DNA of 64,000 bases, from the NCBI RefSeq assembly GCF_003248355.1, contig NZ_QKWY01000002.1, positions 2,480,001-2,544,000 on the forward strand, given 5' to 3'. Each line of letters opens with the position of its first letter. The first letter of the stretch is position 1. This DNA comes from Streptomyces sp. AC1-42W. GTDB lineage: Bacteria > Actinomycetota > Actinomycetes > Streptomycetales > Streptomycetaceae. A model generated the notes under the pieces. That model was not told the DNA's origin, made no database searches, and saw nothing but the letters and a program-made list of their open reading frames with translations. Made by a program: the position numbers and the translations under genes. Below, piece after piece: positions 33,652-42,124 of this stretch.

Positions 33652-34672
33652 ACCGTGGTGGCGGACCGGGCCCCAGGACGTCCACCGGCTGGAGGACCGC
33701 ATCAGCAGCCTCTACGCCGAACGCTGTCACATCGACCGCGACGACAACGCCATCGTCCTGGTCAACAAGGCGCGTACCGTCCACGTCCCGGCGGCCTGGC
33801 TCGCGGTCCTCCTGGTGGGCCCCGGCAGCCGTATCACGCACCCCGCCGTCACCCTGCTCGCCGACTCCGGCACCGCCGTGTGCTGGGTCGGCGAACACGG
33901 CGTACGCCTCTATGCCGCCGGTACCGGCACGGCGCGCGGCTCCCAGCTCCAGCTCCGCCAGGCATGGCTGGTCACCCGTCCCAAGGAACGCGTCGCCGTG
34001 GCCCGCCGCATGTACGAGATGCGCTTCGCCGGCGAGGATACGACCGGTCTGACCCTCCAGCAGCTCCGGGGCCGGGAAGGCACCCGCGTCCGCCGTCTCT
34101 ACGCCAAGCACTCGGAGCGCACCGGCGTACCGTGGGTCAAGCGCGACTACAAGCCGGGTGACGCCTTCGCGGCGGGCGACGACGTCAACCGGCTCCTGTC
34201 CGCGGCGAACTCCGCCCTCTACGGCATCAGCCACGCCGCGATCACGGGGCTCGGCGCCAGCCCCGCCCTCGGGTTCGTCCACACCGGCAACGCGCTTTCC
34301 TTCGTGCTGGACGTCGCCGATCTCTACAAGGCGGAATACACCATCCCGCTGGCCTTCGACCTCGCCGCCCAGGGCCTGACCTCGGAGCGCGACGCGCGCA
34401 CCGCGTTCCGCGACGCCGTCGTCAAGGGCAAACTGCTGCCCCGCATCGTCACCGACATCAAGCGGCTGCTCGTACGCGAAGGCACCGAGCTCTCCGACGA
34501 GGATCTCGGAGCCCTGTGGGACGACGGCGACACCGTCGTCAGCAGCGGCCGGAACTGGAGCGCCGCCGACCACCTCGACATCATCCCGGAACCGGAACCG
34601 GAACCCGAACTGGAGCCGGAGCCGAAGCCGGACGACAGGCACGGCTCCGGTGACGAGGAGGCGGCGTCATGA
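33644..34672 (+). CDS. cas1: CRISPR integrase Cas1e
   Basis: The 342-residue protein has Cas1 features: RISSLYAERCHIDRDDNAIVLVN near the N-terminus, and the all-alpha domain with ANSALYGISHAAITGLGASPALGFVHTGNALSFVLDVADLYK. It holds the metal-binding Glu/His/Asp set; the H in FVHTG and the D in VADLYK are visible. The normal end of the fold is near residue 300. The tail beyond it is Glu-Pro repetitive (PEPEPEPELEPEPKP) and acidic, an unusual extension. The gene overlaps both cas6e (8 nt) and cas2e (4 nt). Confidence 0.96.
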   Translation: MAEPWWRTGPQDVHRLEDRISSLYAERCHIDRDDNAIVLVNKARTVHVPAAWLAVLLVGPGSRITHPAVTLLADSGTAVCWVGEHGVRLYAAGTGTARGSQLQLRQAWLVTRPKERVAVARRMYEMRFAGEDTTGLTLQQLRGREGTRVRRLYAKHSERTGVPWVKRDYKPGDAFAAGDDVNRLLSAANSALYGISHAAITGLGASPALGFVHTGNALSFVLDVADLYKAEYTIPLAFDLAAQGLTSERDARTAFRDAVVKGKLLPRIVTDIKRLLVREGTELSDEDLGALWDDGDTVVSSGRNWSAADHLDIIPEPEPEPELEPEPKPDDRHGSGDEEAAS

Positions 34673-34995
34673 GCGCCGGCACGACCGTGGTCGTCCTCGT
34701 CGCGGCCCCGCCCGGTCTGCGCGGACACCTCACCCGGTGGTTCACCGAAGTCGCCGCAGGCGTCTACGTCGGCAACCCGAACCCCCGCATCCGCGACCGG
34801 CTGTGGAACGTCGTCGCCGACCGCATCCACGACGGCCAGGCCGTCATGATCGAACCCGCGACGAATGAACAGGGCTGGACCGCCCGTACGGCCGGCCGCG
34901 ACCGATGGTCCCCCGTGGACTTCGACGGCCTCACCCTGATCGCGCGCCCCCGCCAGGACGGCCGGCCCTGGCGCCCGGCCGCCGAGACGAAGTAA
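34669..34995 (+). CDS. cas2: CRISPR adaptation protein Cas2e
   Basis: The 108-residue protein matches Cas2e: TTVVVLVAAPPGLRGHLTRWFTEVAAGVYVGNPNPRIRDRLW, then QAVMIEPATNEQGW and FDGLTLIARP. It forms the dimeric core of the Cas1-Cas2 integrase, and in the I-E branch it is a structural rather than nuclease partner. It is the last cas gene; no terminator was found directly after it, and the next + strand gene starts 76 nt later. Confidence 0.95.
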   Translation: MSAGTTVVVLVAAPPGLRGHLTRWFTEVAAGVYVGNPNPRIRDRLWNVVADRIHDGQAVMIEPATNEQGWTARTAGRDRWSPVDFDGLTLIARPRQDGRPWRPAAETK

Positions 34996-35071
34996 CCCCG
35001 CCGACCGCACACTCGTGTGCGTGCCTTGATCAAGCCCGCGGCCTCTCCGGTTCGCTGAATAGGATGCGTAC

Positions 35072-35566
35072 ATGTCCCACAACATCTGCGCCCTCATCGT
35101 GGCCGGAGGGGGCGACGTCGATCAGGCCCGCGCCGTGGGACTGCGTGCCGCCTTCGTGCGCGAGGGCGTGAGCGTGTTCCCGATTGATCACTATTTCTCC
35201 GCATACTGGGCCGCGGTACGCGGTAACAGCGCCAGGCTTGATCTTCCTGACGGCCTGAGCGATACGTTCCCGACAGAGGCGGTGTTGCGTGACCTCGTCT
35301 GCGAGGTGACCGGCACGGGCAGGCCGCAGTTCGCGATCATCCAGACAGATTATTTCGGGGGTCTCGGCGGCCAGTGGGCCGCAGCGTTCCGCGGCGAAGA
35401 GCGGTTGACGCCCGCTGGGGCATCGATCAACCAAGCGCTTGCGGCACTCGGCGTCAGGGCGACAGATTCCCTGGACGAGTTCGACGTGATCGGCCTCGGC
35501 GAGTTCCGGAGCAACCCTGATTTCCTTGAAATCTACGCCGACCTATGTGACGAACTGGGCGTGTAG
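35072..35566 (+). CDS. Hypothetical protein downstream of cas2
   Basis: The 164-residue protein is acidic and soluble, with no signal or membrane segment. Recognisable stretches are ALIVAGGGDVDQARAVGL at the N-terminus, then FPIDHYFSAYWAAVRG, and FAIIQTDYFGGLGGQWAAAFRGEE in the middle. It ends FLEIYADLCDELGV. The QTDYFGGxGxQ-A-A segment recurs in small actinobacterial proteins of unknown function, some near toxin-immunity genes, but I cannot name a family. It is 76 nt past cas2 on the same strand and may be co-transcribed. Base composition is slightly less GC-biased than the cas genes. Confidence 0.7.
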   Translation: MSHNICALIVAGGGDVDQARAVGLRAAFVREGVSVFPIDHYFSAYWAAVRGNSARLDLPDGLSDTFPTEAVLRDLVCEVTGTGRPQFAIIQTDYFGGLGGQWAAAFRGEERLTPAGASINQALAALGVRATDSLDEFDVIGLGEFRSNPDFLEIYADLCDELGV

Positions 35567-35630
35567 GGCCTCACGGCGGCGCCCGGTGTCCGCCGATCCC
35601 GGGCGCCTGTCCGGGCGACCTCCAAAGAGG

Positions 35631-35666
35631 GAAGGAGCCCCGCGCCGTGAGGTGTGGGGCTCCTTC
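35631..35666. terminator. Bidirectional terminator between convergent genes
   Basis: An 11-bp stem, GAAGGAGCCCC (35631-35641) with 35656-35666, and a 14-nt loop. It lies between the + strand hypothetical gene (ends 35566) and the minus-strand HTH-MurA gene (ends 35712). Confidence 0.7.
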
Positions 35667-35711
35667 TCTGCTTCGTCCTGCAGCGCGTCAGCGAGCGGCG
35701 TGAGCCTGATG

Positions 35712-37241
35712 TCAGATGTCCCGGAAGATCTCGATCTGCGCGCCCACCGAGTTCAGGCGTTCCGCCAGTTCCTCGTAGCCGCGGTTGATCACATACACGT
35801 TGCGCAGCACCGACGTGCCCTCCGCGGCCATCATCGCGAGGAGGACGACCACCGCCGGGCGCAGGGCCGGGGGGCACATCATTTCGGCGGCGCGCCAGCG
35901 GGTGGGGCCCTCGACCAGGACGCGGTGGGGGTCCAGGAGTTGGAGGCGGCCGCCGAGGCGGTTCAGGTCCGTGAGGTAGATGGCGCGGTTGTCGTAGACC
36001 CAGTCGTGGATCAGGGTCTGGCCGTGGGCCGAGGCCGCGATCGCCGCGAAGAAGGGGACGTTGTCGATGTTGAGGCCGGGGAACGGCATCGGGTGGATCT
36101 TGTCGATCGGCGCCTCCAGTTTGGAGGGCCGGACGGTCAGGTCCACCAGCCGGGTGCGCCCGTTGTCGGCGGCGTACTCCGCGGTGCGGTCGCAGTCGAC
36201 GCCCATCTCCTCCAGGACCGCGAGCTCGATCTCCAGGAACTCGATGGGCACCCGGCGGATCGTCAGCTCGGACTCCGTGACGACGGCGGCGGCGAGCAGG
36301 CTCATCGCCTCGACCGGGTCCTCGGAGGGCGAGTAGTCCACGTCCACGTCGATGGAGGGGACGCCGTGCACCGTGAGGGTGGTGGTGCCGATGCCGTCCA
36401 CGCGTACGCCCAGCGCCTCCAGGAAGAAGCAGAGGTCCTGGACCATGTAGTTGGAGGAGGCGTTGCGGATGACCGTCGTGCCGTCGTGGCGGGCGGCGGC
36501 CAGCAGGGCGTTCTCGGTCACGGTGTCGCCGCGCTCGGTCAGCACGATGGGGCGGCCGGGCGTGACGGAGTGGTCCACGCGGGCGTGGTAGATGCCCTCG
36601 GTTGCGGCGATGTCCAGGCCGAAGCGGCGCAGCGCGATCATGTGCGGCTCGATCGTGCGCGTACCGAGGTCGCAGCCGCCCGCGTAGGGCAGCTTGAAGG
36701 CGTCCATGCGGTGCAGCAGCGGGCCGAGGAACATGATGATGGAGCGGGTGCGGCGGGCGGCGTCCGCGTCCATGGCGTCCATGTCCAGCTTGGCCGGCGG
36801 GACGATCTCCAGGTCGGTGCCGTCGTTGATCCAGCGGGCGCGGACACCGATGGAGTTGAGCACTTCGAGGAGGCGGTAGACCTCCTCGATGCGGGCGACC
36901 CGGCGCAGCACCGTACGCCCCTTGTTGAGCAGGGACGCGCACAGCAGCGCCACGCAGGCGTTCTTGCTGGTCTTGACGTCGATGGCGCCGGAGAGCCGGC
37001 GGCCGCCGACGACGCGCAGATGCATGGGGCCGGCGTAGCCGAGCGAGACGATTTCGCTGTCCAGCGCTTCACCGATACGGGCGATCATCTCAAGGCTGAT
37101 GTTTTGGTTGCCGCGCTCGATGCGGTTCACGGCGCTCTGGCTGGTTCCGAGCGCTTCGGCCAGCTGGCTCTGTGTCCAGCCCCGGTGCTGACGGGCGTCA
37201 CGGATGAGCTTGCCGATACGTACGAGGTAGTCATCTGACAT
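35712..37241 (-). CDS. Helix-turn-helix / UDP-GlcNAc 1-carboxyvinyltransferase (MurA-like) fusion
   Basis: 509 residues. The N-terminal 65 form an XRE HTH (RIGKLIRDARQHRGWTQSQLAEALGTSQSAVNRIERGN). The rest (from about 72) is an EPSP-synthase fold like MurA: LRVVGGRRLSGAIDV-KTSKNACVALL, the Cys-bearing loop AGGCDLGTRTIEPH, and MPFPGLNIDN. MurA makes the first committed peptidoglycan precursor; the KN pair and the loop Cys look conserved, so activity is plausible. The fusion is, from memory, normal at this locus in Streptomyces (SCO5998-like). The HTH suggests an added regulatory role. A TATCTC-N6-GAGATG palindrome lies 11 nt upstream of the start. Confidence 0.9.
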   Translation of the reverse strand: MSDDYLVRIGKLIRDARQHRGWTQSQLAEALGTSQSAVNRIERGNQNISLEMIARIGEALDSEIVSLGYAGPMHLRVVGGRRLSGAIDVKTSKNACVALLCASLLNKGRTVLRRVARIEEVYRLLEVLNSIGVRARWINDGTDLEIVPPAKLDMDAMDADAARRTRSIIMFLGPLLHRMDAFKLPYAGGCDLGTRTIEPHMIALRRFGLDIAATEGIYHARVDHSVTPGRPIVLTERGDTVTENALLAAARHDGTTVIRNASSNYMVQDLCFFLEALGVRVDGIGTTTLTVHGVPSIDVDVDYSPSEDPVEAMSLLAAAVVTESELTIRRVPIEFLEIELAVLEEMGVDCDRTAEYAADNGRTRLVDLTVRPSKLEAPIDKIHPMPFPGLNIDNVPFFAAIAASAHGQTLIHDWVYDNRAIYLTDLNRLGGRLQLLDPHRVLVEGPTRWRAAEMMCPPALRPAVVVLLAMMAAEGTSVLRNVYVINRGYEELAERLNSVGAQIEIFRDI

Positions 37242-37251
37242 GTCGGCAGGC

Positions 37252-37269
37252 TATCTCAGATATGAGATG
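37252..37269. promoter_or_regulatory. Candidate operator TATCTC-N6-GAGATG next to HTH-MurA
   Basis: An inverted repeat 11 nt upstream of the HTH-MurA start. The same TATCTC-N6-GAGATR form occurs at 55155-55172, upstream of acnA. The placement over the start region fits autoregulation by the HTH domain. Confidence 0.45.
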
Positions 37270-37391
37270 GCACCCGTACGGGGGTGTGCTGTTCGGGTGA
37301 GAGTGGCGTGCCGGGTGCGGTGGGGGAGGTCCGGCGGGGTGGGGTCGGGCCGCGCATTCGGGGTACCCGGACCGGGTGGGTGCGCGGCGCA

Positions 37392-37441
37392 CCGGTGACC
37401 CGTCGCAGTGAAGGTTGAGCGATTCTCAGCGAAGGTTGAGC
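37392..37441. repeat. Left end of the Tn7-like transposon
   Basis: It contains the terminal inverted repeat (37392-37420) and two direct copies of AAGGTTGAGC (37411-37420 and 37432-37441), 21 bp apart: two predicted TnsB-binding sites. Confidence 0.85.
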
Positions 37442-37575
37442 GGTCCCTACGGAGCCCACAATGCCCAGGTGGCCCGGTGCGAGGACGCCAGCAAACTCGA
37501 TCGTGTCCTCGGGTGGCGCGGTAAGGCGGTCGACCCTGGCCCGACGGCCCGCTCTGCCGCCGGACCGCTTTTTCC

Positions 37576-38919
37576 TCAGACGAGGTAGCGCCGGTCCAGG
37601 CTCTTGGGTGCGATGGCCGGGTACGCGAGAAGACGCCGACGGGGAGCGGGTTGGGGCGGATCGGCGGGGGCGGGGACGAGTTCGCGCACGACGAGATCGA
37701 TGGTCATCGCCTGGGGAGCGAACGAGACGTCGCACTTCCGCGCCGCGGCTTCCAGGTGGTAGACCACGCCCTCGTGGACGACGTTCTCCGCCCGTGTTGC
37801 CAGATAGAGGAACTCCGGGTCGATCTCGCGCAGCAGTGACTTCGGTATGCGGGCCGGGAGCGTGAGCGCGTAGTAACGGGGCCAGTCCAAGAGCCGGTGG
37901 CGCTCGAGCCAGGACTGGCCGAACGGGCGGAGGCTGGTGAACATGGCGAAGGCCCACTCGAGTTTCACGCCGGTCACCACCAGAAGGAAGTTCACCACAA
38001 ATGCCAGCCCGACCAGCCCATGGACAAGCATGACGTGGCTGCTTCGGAGGGCCGGTCCCTCGGCCCGTGACAGTACGGCAACCGCGCACAGGGCCCCGTA
38101 AACGGCGCCCTGGTAGAAGTCCTTCACGAGCCAGCTGCAGGACCGGCGGCCGGTGGCAGTGCGCCCTAGCGTCAGAGCGGCCAGACCAGCGAGGAGGGCA
38201 GCAAGCCAGATCGGGCTCGTGTCACCCGAGATGTCGATCGTTCCGTCAGGGGAGAACGCCGTCACCCACAGCGCCATGGCCACGACCGAAAACGGGAGGT
38301 TTCCCGAAACTCCGAAGGCCAGGTGCATCAGTATCGCGAGCCACAGGCTCCAGAGTTCCCCGCCCGGAACCCACAGCATGATGCCCGTCGTGAACTCAAC
38401 GATGATCACTGAAGCCGCTACGGTTTTCAGGAACGCGGGACGGGCCGGCAGCCCGAGCAGTTGCAGGTAGTGCGCGGTGACGATGCGGCCCGCGCTCCGC
38501 TCGGTGAACAGGTACTCGTCATTGACCTTGAGCAGTGCTGCAGTCAGGTAAACGCACGCCAGGAGGTCTCGTGCAACAAATGGATGGACCTCTGCGGGGG
38601 TGACCGCCATGACTGCCACGGCAACCCACCCGAGCCAGGAGTGATCCGAAAGCCTCCGGTGCGTCGCGAGTATCCAGTAGAAGGCAAGCGCAACGGCCGC
38701 GAGGCGGCCGGCGAGTGAGTGTGCCGTCAACGCGATCAGCAAGGCCAGCGGGAGCGCAGCGACTTGGCCGACAACTGCGGCCACACGCGGTAGGCGAATG
38801 CCGAATACCGGTGCGAAGTGTTGCCCCACTGCCGAGAAACCATACTCCCAATGCCTGTTGATCTGATGGAAGAGAAGGCTGGATATCACCAAGGGCATGG
38901 GCGTGATCTGGAAAGCCAT
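37576..38919 (-). CDS. Integral membrane protein, HTTM / vitamin-K-carboxylase-like
   Basis: The 447-residue protein has about eight or more hydrophobic segments in its first 300 residues (VAAVVGQVAALPLALLIALTAH, LIALT..., FVVNFLLVVTGV) and a soluble C-terminal 110 residues. Segments such as YLTAALLKVNDEYLFTERSAG and FTTGIMLWVPGGELWSLWLAILMHLAFGV recall the HTTM fold, shared with vitamin-K-dependent gamma-carboxylase and several cluster-borne membrane enzymes; this is tentative. It is transcribed away from the peptide operon and ends 135 nt from the transposon's left repeats. Its role could be lipid or membrane modification, or self-protection. I cannot choose. Confidence 0.6.
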   Translation of the reverse strand: MAFQITPMPLVISSLLFHQINRHWEYGFSAVGQHFAPVFGIRLPRVAAVVGQVAALPLALLIALTAHSLAGRLAAVALAFYWILATHRRLSDHSWLGWVAVAVMAVTPAEVHPFVARDLLACVYLTAALLKVNDEYLFTERSAGRIVTAHYLQLLGLPARPAFLKTVAASVIIVEFTTGIMLWVPGGELWSLWLAILMHLAFGVSGNLPFSVVAMALWVTAFSPDGTIDISGDTSPIWLAALLAGLAALTLGRTATGRRSCSWLVKDFYQGAVYGALCAVAVLSRAEGPALRSSHVMLVHGLVGLAFVVNFLLVVTGVKLEWAFAMFTSLRPFGQSWLERHRLLDWPRYYALTLPARIPKSLLREIDPEFLYLATRAENVVHEGVVYHLEAAARKCDVSFAPQAMTIDLVVRELVPAPADPPQPAPRRRLLAYPAIAPKSLDRRYLV

Positions 38920-39456
38920 TACGAATCCCCCGAGTAAGTCAGGTCTCGTGCCGTGCCGGCTCGCTCACGCGACTGCACACGGGGCCTGCGCGATGCGCAG
39001 AAGTGCCGACGGTTCCACAGGCGTCGCCCGTCAACTGCCCCGGCTCCAAGATCCTGCATACGGCCACGGCTGGGCGTCAAGAGCCGAAGAGTCGCCTCCG
39101 GCCGGTGGCGACGGGAACCCGAGGGGCCTGTCTCATTCCCATCGGTGGGCTGCTTCGCGACCCCATGGATCAGCCGCTACGGGTTCACCAAGGAGACCCC
39201 ATATCTCAACCAAGGGGGACTCGATTAAGGTTTGAGAAATATTAAAGAGTCAGTCGGCTGCCGTGTTTTCTGTTGCCTCTTGGTTTGGTGCCGCGTTAGG
39301 GGTCGGATGCTCGAATCTGCCTATTCCAGCACTCCAGAAATTGGCGGAAAGTTAGTCACCGTAAAAAACTTCTGGACCTGCGATCAAGCTCGATGTAGCC
39401 TGCGTCAGGCGCCGCAGTGGCGTCGGCAATTCCCTCAATCTGAATGGGGAGAAGAT
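38920..39456. promoter_or_regulatory. Divergent regulatory region between the membrane protein and the precursor peptide
   Basis: 537 bp. The right half (about 39180-39450) is markedly AT-richer than its surroundings, with GAAATATTAAAGAGTC at 39235-39250 and GTAAAAAACTTC near 39360. It is the probable promoter zone of the + strand peptide operon. No convincing coding frame with a ribosome site was found. The AT-rich composition also suggests foreign origin. Confidence 0.5.
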
Positions 39457-39573
39457 ATGGCTGAGACCATCGTTGAGACCGCCAGTGAGGTTGAAGGGCT
39501 CACCGGCGAGGACTTCGAGAACCTGTTCGCGGACAGCCCGCTGATCATCACGGACAGCGAAGTCCGCGACTGA
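39457..39573 (+). CDS. Candidate RiPP precursor peptide (38 aa)
   Basis: The ATG at 39457 has GGGGAGAAG directly upstream. The 38-residue product is acidic, with an N-terminal MAETIVETASEVEG and a helical-looking leader segment GLTGEDFENLFADSPLI, then a short polar C-terminus rich in Thr, Ser, Asp. It contains no Cys. It is encoded 76 nt upstream of TfuA-YcaO genes, the usual place for a precursor of thioamide- or azoline-type RiPPs. The ExxxLTxxDFExLF pattern is typical of leader recognition helices. Cleavage point and modified residues cannot be read off. Alternatively the peptide may be a carrier or scaffold. Confidence 0.65.
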   Translation: MAETIVETASEVEGLTGEDFENLFADSPLIITDSEVRD

Positions 39574-39649
39574 CCATCGCATGACGCGGTTCGTGCAGAT
39601 TGAACCGCTCGATCTGGTTTGACCGGCACGCCGTTGAAGGGGGAAGGGC

Positions 39650-40951
39650 ATGACGGTTCATGTGTTCGTCGGGCCGTCGTGCCCCGAACCTCTTATGCTG
39701 AAGAATCATCCGAATTTTGTTCTGCACGGACCCGTGAAGCACGGTGATCTATTCTCGGGTGACCTCTCCTCCGGAGATGTCGCTGTCATTGTGGACGGAA
39801 TTTATCACCACCGCTTGGCCCTGCGTCACAAAGAGATCCTCGATGCACTGGCGCGTGGCATCGCGGTCCTCGGGGCGGCCAGCATCGGTGCCCTGCGCGC
39901 TGCCGAGCTCGACGAGTTCGGCATGATCGGCGTCGGACGCGTCTACCACTGGTACCGCTCCGGCGTCTTCGACGGGGATGACGCGGTCAGTGTGGCCCAC
40001 GGTGAGACCCGCTCACCTACCGGGATCAACGTGCCGCTCGTCAACCTCCACACCGCCGTCCTGGCCGCGTGCGAGGCAGGCGTCCTACGGCAGGAGGCAG
40101 GACGGGGTCTGATGGCCCGACTCGAGCGCGAGTACTACCCTCTCCGCACCCGGGAACGGGTCCTCACCATCGCCAAGGAGTGCGGTGAGGCGCCGTTCGC
40201 GGACTGGTACGGCCAACAACTCGCCTCCGACCCAGACGCGTTCGACCAGAAGAGAGCTGACGCCCTCGAAGCATGTGCGCTGGCTGAGCAGTTCGACAAC
40301 CGCGCACGCCCTGAGCACCGCTGGACCACGGGCGGCAAAGGCGGACGGGACTGGTCTACCGAGTACCACCGACGCTGGCGCAACCGGTTCGCGACGTCGG
40401 CACCCGATCTACACCACCGGCTTGCCTACCAGCAGGTCTTCAACCCCGAATTCCCCGACGTGTGGTGGGACTTCCTGCACGTTTCCTCCGATCCGACATC
40501 CCCCTGCACTGCCGGCCGGTTTCGCGCTCACATCCAGCGGCAGCTGGGCCCGGTGGCTCTCCGGTGGCTCGACGACCCGCGGCTGCGGGCGCGCATCACC
40601 CGGCTGTTGTCTCCACTGCCCGACCTGGTGAACCGCCACGACGCCAAGCTGCTCCTGCAGAGGGAGACGCCTCAGGACCGGGCTCGAAGCGCTGACTGGC
40701 TGGAACAGACGCGGCGGCACCTGGACGCTCACCCGGAACGCAGTCTCAGCCAGATCCGGGAAGCTGTCTGCGCGCGGCTGCTGGGACGTATCTGGGGCGT
40801 CGGCGTCGAGGACCTGGCCACGGAGTGCGGCAGGAGGGGCCTCTCCTCAGTGCGCCAGGCATCCGCGGCCTTCCGGCCCTTCGCCATCGGCTACCTGTCC
40901 GACCTCCAGGGACCCAAGACACGTGGAGCGCGCAGCCATGCCCAAGGTTAG
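39650..40951 (+). CDS. TfuA-like protein (thioamidation partner of YcaO)
   Basis: The 433-residue protein starts at ATG 39650 with GGGGGAAGG upstream. Its N-terminal 170 residues are the TfuA domain: VHVFVGPSC, VAVIVDGIYHHRLALRHKEILDALARGIAVLGAASIGALRAAELDEFGMIGVGRVYHWYRSG and DGDDAVSVAHGE. TfuA partners stimulate YcaO enzymes that replace a backbone carbonyl oxygen with sulfur, probably by delivering sulfide from a thiocarboxylated carrier. The C-terminal 260 residues have no motif I recognise and make this TfuA longer than average; they are helical and Arg/His-rich. The stop lies 14 nt inside the YcaO gene. Confidence 0.88.
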   Translation: MTVHVFVGPSCPEPLMLKNHPNFVLHGPVKHGDLFSGDLSSGDVAVIVDGIYHHRLALRHKEILDALARGIAVLGAASIGALRAAELDEFGMIGVGRVYHWYRSGVFDGDDAVSVAHGETRSPTGINVPLVNLHTAVLAACEAGVLRQEAGRGLMARLEREYYPLRTRERVLTIAKECGEAPFADWYGQQLASDPDAFDQKRADALEACALAEQFDNRARPEHRWTTGGKGGRDWSTEYHRRWRNRFATSAPDLHHRLAYQQVFNPEFPDVWWDFLHVSSDPTSPCTAGRFRAHIQRQLGPVALRWLDDPRLRARITRLLSPLPDLVNRHDAKLLLQRETPQDRARSADWLEQTRRHLDAHPERSLSQIREAVCARLLGRIWGVGVEDLATECGRRGLSSVRQASAAFRPFAIGYLSDLQGPKTRGARSHAQG

Positions 40952-42077
40952 ATTGCCCGGAACGCACCGGGCCGTGGCGCCGGAGACCACGTGGGCACGC
41001 CTGAAACCCAGATTGCGCCGCTACGGGATCACTCGCGTCGCCGATGTCACGCGCCTGGACAACATAGGCGTCCCCGTTTTCCTTGCCGTACGGCCCGATT
41101 CGGAGACCCTCGCCGTCACCCAGGGCAAGGGCGCTTCGCCGCTCCTCGCGAAGCTCTCCGCAGTCATGGAGTCCATCGAGCTGTGGCACGCCGAGCGCCC
41201 GCCGCTGGACGCCTTCACCGCCCCGCCCGCAAGCTTGGAGCTGCCCTATTCCGTGCGGGACCTGAACCTGCGGGTGGCGGAGGACTGGATCGAGGAGCTC
41301 GCGCTCCCATGGGTCTGGGGGCGATCGCTGGCCGACGACCGACCCGTTCCGGTCCCCCTCGACCTTGTCCGGCTCTCGTACAGCGGAGAACACTTCTGGC
41401 ACCCCCGAATCTTCGAGACGAGCAGCACCGGGCTGGCGTCCGGCAACACTTTCGCGGAGGCGTGTCTCCACGGGATCTACGAAGTGGTCGAGCGCGACGT
41501 ACTGGCAGCTCATCCCTCCCGCACTGACCCCGTCCGTGTCCGGGTGAATCCGGCGACAATCCACAGCGCACACCTGCGTTCCCTGATCCGGCATCTCACG
41601 GACGCGGGCGTCGAGTTCGAGATCATGTGCATTCCGAACCGGTTCGGCATTCCGACATTCGCCGCCTTCGTCTGGTCGGCCCTCTTTCCCATCGTGTGTG
41701 CTGGATCCGGCACCCACCTGGACGCGGACGTCGCCCTGTCCCGTGCGCTGACCGAAGCCGTGCAGAGTCGGCTGACGGAAATCAGTGCCACGCGCGACGA
41801 CATCCCCTCGGACCAGGACACCACCAGAGACGCGAGCACGGATCCGGGCTTCGGCGCACACGCCGAGGGCCTGAGCTTCGAAGAAGCCCTGCGTGGTCAC
41901 GGAAGCAGCTACGACGACATGGAACACGAGCTCGCCTTCGTGGTGCGGCGCATGACCGACAGCACCGGTCATGCGCCCGTCGTGGTCGAGTTGTCCGAGG
42001 AATCCGAGCCGTTCAGCGTCGTGCGCGTCGTCTGCCCGGGGTTCTCGTACGCGGAAGGCCGCACTCTCACCCCCTGA
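40938..42077 (+). CDS. YcaO-domain ATP-dependent peptide backbone-modifying enzyme
   Basis: ATG 40938 (GGAG upstream) is preferred over GTG 40923, giving 379 residues. YcaO ATP-site blocks are present: TQGKGASPLLAKLSAVMESIELWHAE (acidic helix), GLASGNTFAEACLHGIYEVVERD, the SGTHLDADVALSRALTEAVQSRLTEISATRDD helix, and a C-terminus ending in Pro (GRTLTP). YcaO proteins phosphorylate a peptide amide. Paired with TfuA, the expected chemistry is thioamide formation rather than azoline formation, which would need an E1-like partner and usually a dehydrogenase for azoles. No E1-like gene is present. The substrate is presumably the 38-aa peptide. Confidence 0.92.
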   Translation: MPKVRLPGTHRAVAPETTWARLKPRLRRYGITRVADVTRLDNIGVPVFLAVRPDSETLAVTQGKGASPLLAKLSAVMESIELWHAERPPLDAFTAPPASLELPYSVRDLNLRVAEDWIEELALPWVWGRSLADDRPVPVPLDLVRLSYSGEHFWHPRIFETSSTGLASGNTFAEACLHGIYEVVERDVLAAHPSRTDPVRVRVNPATIHSAHLRSLIRHLTDAGVEFEIMCIPNRFGIPTFAAFVWSALFPIVCAGSGTHLDADVALSRALTEAVQSRLTEISATRDDIPSDQDTTRDASTDPGFGAHAEGLSFEEALRGHGSSYDDMEHELAFVVRRMTDSTGHAPVVVELSEESEPFSVVRVVCPGFSYAEGRTLTP

Positions 42078-42124
42078 CCACCCGGACTTGTGACCCGCGA
42101 GACCATTCGATACGAGGTTTTCCA

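Noticed and set aside
37256..38089. Arg/Pro-rich open frame on the minus strand, 277 codons
   Set aside because: It runs across the transposon left end and the membrane-protein gene in another frame. It has no ribosome site and a composition typical of GC-rich shadow frames.
38953..39245. Short + strand frames upstream of the precursor peptide as extra RiPP precursors
   Set aside because: Arg/Pro/Ser-rich, no credible ribosome sites, and no leader-like pattern.
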